DNA of 64,000 bases, taken from the NCBI RefSeq assembly GCF_025384765.1, contig NZ_VHLL01000002.1:124001-188000 (forward strand), in the 5' to 3' direction. The notes below the pieces were generated by a model. That model was not told the origin of the DNA. It worked only from the letters and a program-made list of their open reading frames with translations, and ran no database searches. This DNA is from Methanoculleus formosensis. GTDB lineage: Archaea; Halobacteriota; Methanomicrobia; Methanomicrobiales; Methanoculleaceae. The position numbers and the translations under genes were made by a program. Below, one piece after another: positions 58,736 to 64,000 of the stretch (its first letter is position 1; every line of letters begins with the position of its first letter).

Positions 58736-59299
58736 CTACTTCTGCAGCCGCTCCAGGAGTTCGTCCAGCCGTGAGTAGGAGTCTTTCATACCTTCTTCCA
58801 TATCGGACCCCATCATCCCGTCGCGGTCCTCCACCGAGAGGAAGACCGACCGGCCGGTGAACCGTGTCCGGTTGCCGGGCAGTTCCTCGAACTTCGCCTC
58901 CTCGAGAATGACATGCCCGGACTCCGGGAGCCCCTCGTACTCGAAGGTCTGGATGATCCGCTCAGGAGGAGTCAGGTCGTGGTTCACCCCATGGAATCCG
59001 TACTCGTTCCCCTCCTCATCCGTCTGAACATACCGCCAGCGACCCCCGTTCCGCGCCTCGAACGTCTCTATCCTCGTAGAAAGACCTCGCGGCCCGATCC
59101 ACCGCTTATAGAGTTCCGGGTCGGTGTGGGCCCGAAAGACCAGGTCTCGCGGAGCGTCGAACTCCCGGACGACGACCATCTCCTGCTTTCCGGGCTCTGC
59201 CGTGATCCGGGTGGGGTTCTTCTCTGCCGGGGCCTGCCCACCCTCAATCGTGCCGCGGCCGGCGGCCGGCTCTTTGCTCTTCTGGAGTTCCTGTGCCAT
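58736..59299 (-). CDS. SRPBCC/AHSA1-family protein
   Basis: A 187-residue protein with a charged ~45-residue N-terminal extension, then an AHSA1-type START fold: [72 protein letters not shown]. These bind hydrophobic ligands or act as stress-related cofactors; the ligand is unknown. ATG 59299 is chosen because AAAGGAG lies eight bases upstream; ATG 59320 is possible. Confidence 0.85.
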   Translation of the reverse strand: MAQELQKSKEPAAGRGTIEGGQAPAEKNPTRITAEPGKQEMVVVREFDAPRDLVFRAHTDPELYKRWIGPRGLSTRIETFEARNGGRWRYVQTDEEGNEYGFHGVNHDLTPPERIIQTFEYEGLPESGHVILEEAKFEELPGNRTRFTGRSVFLSVEDRDGMMGSDMEEGMKDSYSRLDELLERLQK

Positions 59300-59464
59300 T
59301 CTGTCCATCTCCTTTCGCATCCCCCCGGGACCCCCATCATTGTTATAGATTATCGGCCGTGCTGCGGAACACCACCGTGAGCGGTCGAGAACGATCGGGA
59401 GAATCCGTCCCGGGCGAGACTGTACAGCGAACCCGAACGGTGTCGGATTAACGGCAGAACTCCT

Positions 59465-60592
59465 TCACTGCAGCGGCCCTCGCCGCACCCGCGGTTCCCC
59501 GAGCAGCCACCCGGCGTACGGCACCACCGATAGCCCCCGCACCGCCGCGTAACTCCCGAGCACCGCCGCGATAAAGACCACCGGGTAGGTCGGCCAGTCC
59601 GCCCACGAGAGCCCGGTGAGAGAGAACCAGAGGGTCGCGGCGGCGGCGATGACGAGCGGGTGGACGAGGAAGATCCCGTAGGAGTGCTCCCCGAACGACC
59701 GGGTGGCGCCCGCTCCCCTCCAACCCGCTCCATCCAGCCGCCAGGCCGCGAGGACGAGGACGGCGATGACCGGGACGTAGTAGAGCGGCTCCAGGACCCG
59801 GTAGATGCAGAAGACCGCGAGCGTCGTGCCCGTGAGGCTCCCGTAATGGATCACGCTCGCAACCCAGACGCCGCCGAGGAGGAGAGCGCCCGCACCGGCC
59901 GCGACGAGAACCCACCCCGGCGGGACCGACCGGAACGCCGAGCGGCAGTCATCGGTATGCCGGGCGACGTGGATACCGAGGACGAAGTAGAGAAGGTGCG
60001 ATGGAAAGAGGCGGATCAGGACGGTATACCACTCAGGGCCCAGATACGCCCCCGCAAGGTGGGCGCCGGCGTTCCAGAGGATCTGGATGAGGAAGAGCGA
60101 GAAGAGGAGGAAGAGTGCCGTCCCGGCCCGGTCAAAGAGGTCGTAGCCCCGGACGATCAGCGGGAAGAGGAGGTAGAGCTGGATGATCAGCGCGAAGAAC
60201 CAGAGGTGGTAGGCCGCGGTTCCGAGGAGAAGGGCTTCCGCCACCCTCGCGAGAGAAGGCACCCCGGCAAACCCGATCGTCCCCTCCACGCGCACAACGA
60301 GGTAGAAGGCGGTGAAGAAGAGGTAGGGCGGGAGGATCGTCCGCGCCCGCCGGCGGTAGAACTCACCCGGGGAGCGATCGCCCCTATACCGCGCCGCGAG
60401 CACCCAGCCGGATACGAAGATGAAGACCGGGACCGCGAAGTGGGCGGCGATATAGATGAAGAGATCGAGGAGGGCGAGCAGGTTCACGGCGGGGATCCGG
60501 GTATAGTTCATCGAGACGTGAACGGCGATCACGGCGAGGGCGGCAAACCCCCGCATGTACTCGACCTCCCGGAACCAGACCACCGCAGCCAC
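59465..60592 (-). CDS. Acyltransferase 3 family membrane protein
   Basis: A 375-residue protein with about ten membrane helices. The start REVEYMRGFAALAVIAVHVS contains the family's conserved RG and His, followed by YLFFTAFYLVVR and LWFFALIIQLYLLFPLI. These enzymes O-acylate envelope glycans or lipids. The GTG at 60592 is given; a GTG at 60583 has better spacing from GAGGTG. Confidence 0.86.
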   Translation of the reverse strand: MAAVVWFREVEYMRGFAALAVIAVHVSMNYTRIPAVNLLALLDLFIYIAAHFAVPVFIFVSGWVLAARYRGDRSPGEFYRRRARTILPPYLFFTAFYLVVRVEGTIGFAGVPSLARVAEALLLGTAAYHLWFFALIIQLYLLFPLIVRGYDLFDRAGTALFLLFSLFLIQILWNAGAHLAGAYLGPEWYTVLIRLFPSHLLYFVLGIHVARHTDDCRSAFRSVPPGWVLVAAGAGALLLGGVWVASVIHYGSLTGTTLAVFCIYRVLEPLYYVPVIAVLVLAAWRLDGAGWRGAGATRSFGEHSYGIFLVHPLVIAAAATLWFSLTGLSWADWPTYPVVFIAAVLGSYAAVRGLSVVPYAGWLLGEPRVRRGPLQ

Positions 60593-60715
60593 ACCTCGCT
60601 CTTACCCGCAGGACTCTGTACCATGGCAGGCCGGGCATATAACTCTCCACCCGGGGGGCGGGTCAGGCACTAATAATACAGGAAGAGACCATCAATATCC
60701 AGGAGAGTTGAGTCC

Positions 60716-61165
60716 ATGCAATACTCGGAAGGGCAGGTCGGCAGGGTCTTCACCGTCCGGATCGACGACGGAGAGGACTTCCTCCGGGAGATCCAGCGGT
60801 TTGTCGCGGCGATGAACATCAGGTGCGGGACGGTCCAGTTCCTTGGCGCCGTCCGGTCGGCAACGCTCGTGACGGGCCCGAAAACGCCGGTCATCCCGCC
60901 GTCCCCGCGGGCCGAGGAGATATTCGGGGGCTGGGAACTCCTCGGGTTCGCGACCATCTACCCCGGGGAGGACGGGCCGTCCATCCACCTCCACGCGGCG
61001 GCGGGGAAGGGGATACGGTCGCTCGCCGGGTGCCTCCGGGAGAAGGCGGAGGTCTACCTGGTGGTCGAGGCGATCGTGACGGAGTTCGTCGGCATCACCG
61101 CAAAACGGCTCCCGGACGAGAAGACCGGCGTCAACCTCCCGGTCTTCGACCGGATGCTCCCATGA
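60716..61165 (+). CDS. PPC/DUF296-domain protein
   Basis: A 149-residue single PPC (plant and prokaryote conserved) domain: GRVFTVRIDDGEDFLREIQRF, IRCGTVQFLGAVRSATLV, GPSIHLHAAAG (metal-binding His pair) and VYLVVEAIVTEFVGI. Members form trimers and may bind DNA; function in archaea is unclear. Its stop overlaps the YgiQ-type start as ATGA, so co-expression is likely. Confidence 0.88.
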   Translation: MQYSEGQVGRVFTVRIDDGEDFLREIQRFVAAMNIRCGTVQFLGAVRSATLVTGPKTPVIPPSPRAEEIFGGWELLGFATIYPGEDGPSIHLHAAAGKGIRSLAGCLREKAEVYLVVEAIVTEFVGITAKRLPDEKTGVNLPVFDRMLP

Positions 61166-62952
61166 CCAGACAACCGGAATACCTCCCCATGACGATGGGG
61201 GAGGCGAGAAGGCTCGGTATCGACCAATTCGACATCGTCCTCGTCACCGGCGACGCCTACGTCGACCACCCCTCCTTCGGGACGGCACTGATCGGCCGGG
61301 TCCTCGTCGACGCCGGTTACTCGGTCGGGGTCATCGCCCAGCCCGACTGGAAGAGCGATGCCGACCTCCGGCGCCTCGGCGAGCCGCGTCTCTTCTTCTC
61401 GGTCTCGGCGGGAAACGTCGATTCACTGGTGAACGCCTTCACGCCGAACCTGAAACGCCGGAGCTCGGACGTCTACTCGCCGGGAGGGAGACTTCTCCGG
61501 CCTGACCGGGCGACCCTGGTCTACACCGACCGCATCCACGCCCTCTTCCCGGAGACGCCGATCGTCATCGGCGGGATCGAGGCGAGCCTCCGGCGGTTCG
61601 CCCACTATGACTACTGGTCCGACTCCATCCGGCAGGCCATCCTCGCCGACGCACCCGCCGATCTGCTTGTCTTCGGTATGGGCGAGCGCCAGGTGGTCAC
61701 GATCGCCGACCGCCTCGCCGCGGGCGAAAGAGACCTCACCGGTATCCCCGGCACCGCCCGCCGGGTCGACCTGAAGACCTGGCGGAGCATGGACCAGTCC
61801 GGCTACGTCGTCCTTCCCGGCTACCCGGAGGTGAAGGAGGACCGATATGCTTACGCGAGAGCGTTCGCGCTCCACTACAACGAGCAGGACCCCGTCCGGG
61901 GGAGACCGGTGGCCCAGCCGCACCCGAAGACCGTCGTCGTCCAGAACCCGCCGGCGATGCCGCTCTCAGGCGTTGAACTCGACCGGGTCTACGAACTCCC
62001 CTATACGAGGCGGGCGCACCCCTCCTACACCGAACCCATCCCCGCCCTCGAACCCGTCAGGTTCTCGGTCGTCACCCACCGGGGCTGCTTCGGCGCCTGC
62101 TCGTTCTGCGCCCTCACCCACCACCAGGGGCGGATCATCCAGAGCCGGAGCGCCGACTCGATCGTCCGCGAGGTGGAGCGGATGGCGCGGATGCCGGAGT
62201 TCACCGGGGTCGTCCAGGACGTCGGGGGGCCGACGGCGAACATGTACGGCATCCACTGCGGCCGGTGGGAGAACGACGGCACCTGCCCCGAGCGCCGCTG
62301 CACCGACTGCCCCGCGCTCGACCGAAGCCACGAGGAGCAGGTCCGCCTGCTCCGTCGCATCCGGGATATCCCGGGGGTGAAACGGGTCTTCATCGCTTCA
62401 GGCATCCGTTATGACCTGATCCCTCCGGGGGAAGAGTACCTCGCGGAGATCTCACGCCACCACGTCTCCGGACACCTCAAGGTCGCGCCCGAACACGTCT
62501 CGGAACGCGTCCTCGCCTGCATGGGAAAACCCCCCCGCGAGACCTTCGACGCCTTCCGCGAACGGTTCGAGGCTCTCCAGGAGGGGAAGAAGAAACGGCA
62601 GTACCTCGTCCCCTACCTCATGTCCGGCCATCCCGGGTGCCGGATCGCCGATATGGTCGAACTTGCCGAGTACGTCCGGGACGCCGGCCTTTATACCGAG
62701 CAGGTCCAGGACTTCACGCCGACCCCGATGAGCATCTCGACGACGATCTACCATACCGGCCTCGACCCGTTCACCCTCAAAGAGGTCTACGTCTCGAAAG
62801 GCCGGGAGAAACGGGTCCAGCGGGCGCTCATGCACTACCGCGATCCGGCGAACTACGCTCTCGTCTGCGAGGGGCTCCGCGCCGCCGGGAGGGAGGACCT
62901 CATCGGGAGCGCGTGGCGGTGCCTCGTCCCGGCGAGACGAAAGAAGAAGTAA
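61162..62952 (+). CDS. YgiQ-family radical SAM protein
   Basis: A 596-residue protein. The N-terminal part (YLPMTMGEARRLGIDQFDIV; VTGDAYVDHPSFG; VIGGIEASLRRFAHYDYWSD) is specific to the YgiQ/UPF0313 family; the radical SAM cysteines are GCFGACSFC near residue 312. A further cluster CPERRCTDCP follows, possibly binding a second Fe-S cluster. Reaction unknown. ATG 61162 overlaps the PPC gene stop. Confidence 0.92.
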   Translation: MTRQPEYLPMTMGEARRLGIDQFDIVLVTGDAYVDHPSFGTALIGRVLVDAGYSVGVIAQPDWKSDADLRRLGEPRLFFSVSAGNVDSLVNAFTPNLKRRSSDVYSPGGRLLRPDRATLVYTDRIHALFPETPIVIGGIEASLRRFAHYDYWSDSIRQAILADAPADLLVFGMGERQVVTIADRLAAGERDLTGIPGTARRVDLKTWRSMDQSGYVVLPGYPEVKEDRYAYARAFALHYNEQDPVRGRPVAQPHPKTVVVQNPPAMPLSGVELDRVYELPYTRRAHPSYTEPIPALEPVRFSVVTHRGCFGACSFCALTHHQGRIIQSRSADSIVREVERMARMPEFTGVVQDVGGPTANMYGIHCGRWENDGTCPERRCTDCPALDRSHEEQVRLLRRIRDIPGVKRVFIASGIRYDLIPPGEEYLAEISRHHVSGHLKVAPEHVSERVLACMGKPPRETFDAFRERFEALQEGKKKRQYLVPYLMSGHPGCRIADMVELAEYVRDAGLYTEQVQDFTPTPMSISTTIYHTGLDPFTLKEVYVSKGREKRVQRALMHYRDPANYALVCEGLRAAGREDLIGSAWRCLVPARRKKK

Positions 62953-62957
62953 GGGTA

Positions 62958-63104
62958 TCAGCGCAGGACCGAACCGACGGCGAACCCGGCGGCCATTGCG
63001 AGCACCGGGTTCGGGATCCGGGGGATCACGAGCGCCGTCACCGCGAGCGTGGCCGCACAGTTGGCTGCCGTTCCGCGGGTGAAGACGTCGCTTGCCATCC
63101 GCAT
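62958..63104 (-). CDS. Small predicted membrane protein
   Basis: A 48-residue frame MRMASDVFTRGTAANCAATL, then a hydrophobic helix (VTALVIPRIPNPVLAMAAGF), ending five bases from the YgiQ-type stop on the other strand. No ribosome site is obvious, and the frame is open up to 63230, where a related N-terminal segment (MRTASDLVERVAL) occurs because of a duplication. Confidence 0.4.
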   Translation of the reverse strand: MRMASDVFTRGTAANCAATLAVTALVIPRIPNPVLAMAAGFAVGSVLR

Positions 63105-63195
63105 CGTCGAGGAGCGCCATTCATGATGGGGCCCCGAAGGGAGCGCTACCCGCTCGACAAGGTCGCTCGCCGTCCGCATGGTAATCGAGCGCCAT
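63082..63195. repeat. Imperfect 39-base direct repeat
   Basis: 63082-63120 and 63157-63195 align over 39 bases at 75-base offset (about three quarters identical; both contain TCGCT..CC..CCGCAT and end GAGCGCCAT). The offset is a multiple of three, so both copies read WRS-TMR-ASD on the minus strand. Confidence 0.55.
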
Positions 63196-63255
63196 GAAGC
63201 CGTCTGCGACACGCTCTTTCTGCAGGGCATGGTAACCGGTGATGAGGAGCGGGGA

Positions 63256-63543
63256 TTACTTATTTCTATGGTCGGCGAACTCCCCCCGGATCCGGCGCAT
63301 GTGGTTCAGGTGGCAGGAGGGGCAGAGGGCCGCCAGGTTCCCGAGTGTATGGGGCCCGCCGCGGATCACCGGTTGCCGGAGGTCGAAGTATGTTGATACG
63401 GCATCGAGCGGGGTGCCGCACCCGGCGCACAGGTTATCCTGCCGCTCAAGAACGGCCTGGACAGCCTCGTGCGTGAGATACGCATCTCCGATAGGCATGT
63501 CGTCGAAATGCACCGCGGCATGAACCCCGCGCCCAGATGTCAC
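63256..63543 (-). CDS. HNH-type endonuclease domain protein
   Basis: A 95-residue protein with a zinc-ribbon CAGCG/CPSCH frame around RGGPHTLGNLAALCPSCHLNH, the HNH fold. The usual first DH of the motif is DL here (STYFDLRQPVIRGG), so catalysis is doubtful. The start could be internal at MPIGDAYLTHEAV (63498). It stands alone, divergent from nothing obvious. Confidence 0.75.
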   Translation of the reverse strand: MTSGRGVHAAVHFDDMPIGDAYLTHEAVQAVLERQDNLCAGCGTPLDAVSTYFDLRQPVIRGGPHTLGNLAALCPSCHLNHMRRIRGEFADHRNK

Positions 63544-63657
63544 GCGGAGAAATTATTTTTCCAGATGATATACCTTACGGTCCTGCACCGGGCTGCAGCA
63601 TCCGAAAAGAGAGATCTGTACCGGCGAGCAAGATGCAGGCGTATTCCCGCTCCGAGT

Positions 63658-63945
63658 TCAGGGGGAAGGCGCGACCCGTTCGACCGCCCGGTTCACCAGG
63701 CTCATCCCCGACTCCGCCATGTCCATCAGGCGTTCGAGATCCTCGCCCCACGTTTCAAGCCATTCGGGGACGTCGCGGGCGAGCGAGAGCAGGTCGCCGC
63801 CAATTTGCGCGATCCCATCGATAAATTCCCCGAACGCTTCGGCCGTCTCGAAGACACGCTCCGTTGCGTCGGAGACAGCGGGCATCCAAGCGCTGGTAGC
63901 CATTACGACGACGGCGAGGAGCAGGACGAGAGCGGTCGTCCTCAT
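63658..63945 (-). CDS. Small secreted protein of unknown function
   Basis: A 95-residue protein with a clear signal peptide (MRTTALVLLLAVVVMATSAW) and a mature part of amphipathic helices (RVFETAEAFGEFIDGIAQIG; WLETWGEDLERLMDMAESGM). No known domain. The sequence from 63946 to the end of the window shows no further start and probably carries its promoter. Confidence 0.55.
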   Translation of the reverse strand: MRTTALVLLLAVVVMATSAWMPAVSDATERVFETAEAFGEFIDGIAQIGGDLLSLARDVPEWLETWGEDLERLMDMAESGMSLVNRAVERVAPSP

Positions 63946-64000
63946 GGCGCCGCCTCACCGGCCGGAACGCCAATGAAGCGGACGGGAGGCGATCCGTTCT

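Overview
The window is about 64 kb of a GC-rich chromosome from a hydrogenotrophic methanogenic archaeon, most like Methanoculleus or a close relative in Methanomicrobiales. The evidence is a formylmethanofuran dehydrogenase, coenzyme F420 genes (cofE, cofC, cofG), the methanofuran gene mfnA, diphthamide synthase, archaeal GluRS, a type 2 IPP isomerase, TATA/BRE-type promoters, and an archaeal rRNA operon with bulge-helix-bulge processing stems. The genus is inferred from gene content and composition; no database was searched.

Layout. 1-5 kb: isoprenoid/RNA operon (fni, RNase J, idsA, gltX). 5-9.2 kb: metal-chelate or corrinoid ABC importer with a coupled methyltransferase (minus strand). 9.2-10.7 kb: transposon debris around a RelE-type toxin-antitoxin pair. 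10.7-16.9 kb: DUF364 protein, DUF2178/XRE pair, then a secreted CARDB protein with a MacB-like ABC exporter and a Gly/Met-rich lipoprotein. 17-22.7 kb: HisKA-like fragment, TPR protein, flavodoxin, an ACT-ACT-metallo-beta-lactamase fusion, an APC permease and two hemerythrins. 23.2-25 kb: fused formylmethanofuran dehydrogenase subunits D and B. 25.3-31.2 kb: rRNA operon on the minus strand (16S, tRNA-Ala, 23S, 5S, tRNA-Cys), preceded by six evenly spaced TATA boxes. 31.7-36.7 kb: coiled-coil protein, smc and scpA (minus). 36.9-43.6 kb: C1/folate/F420 cluster (glyA, folD, folP-like, cofE, cofC, cofG), purC and a ferredoxin-thioredoxin reductase. 44-52.3 kb: a tightly overlapping minus-strand run (ppsA, mfnA, hpt, dph2, METTL5-like, MFS, AarF kinase). 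52.4-54 kb: serA. 54-58.7 kb: a lower-GC accessory island beginning just after tRNA-Val, with nuclease-like genes, a transposase relic and a wrecked GH3 glucosidase. 58.7-64 kb: SRPBCC protein, acyltransferase, PPC-domain protein, YgiQ-type radical SAM enzyme, HNH protein and small secreted or membrane proteins.

How it fits together. Core genes lie in compact operons with 4-8 base overlaps. glyA-folD-folP-cofE joins serine/one-carbon metabolism to F420 synthesis, and ppsA-mfnA-hpt-dph2 joins gluconeogenesis, methanofuran synthesis, purine salvage and translation factor modification. The least conventional signals are the six-unit rRNA promoter array with position-conserved but sequence-divergent inverted repeats, the FwdD-FwdB fusion, matching promoter/leader signatures flanking that fusion, and the Gly/Met-rich tracts shared by neighbouring envelope proteins.
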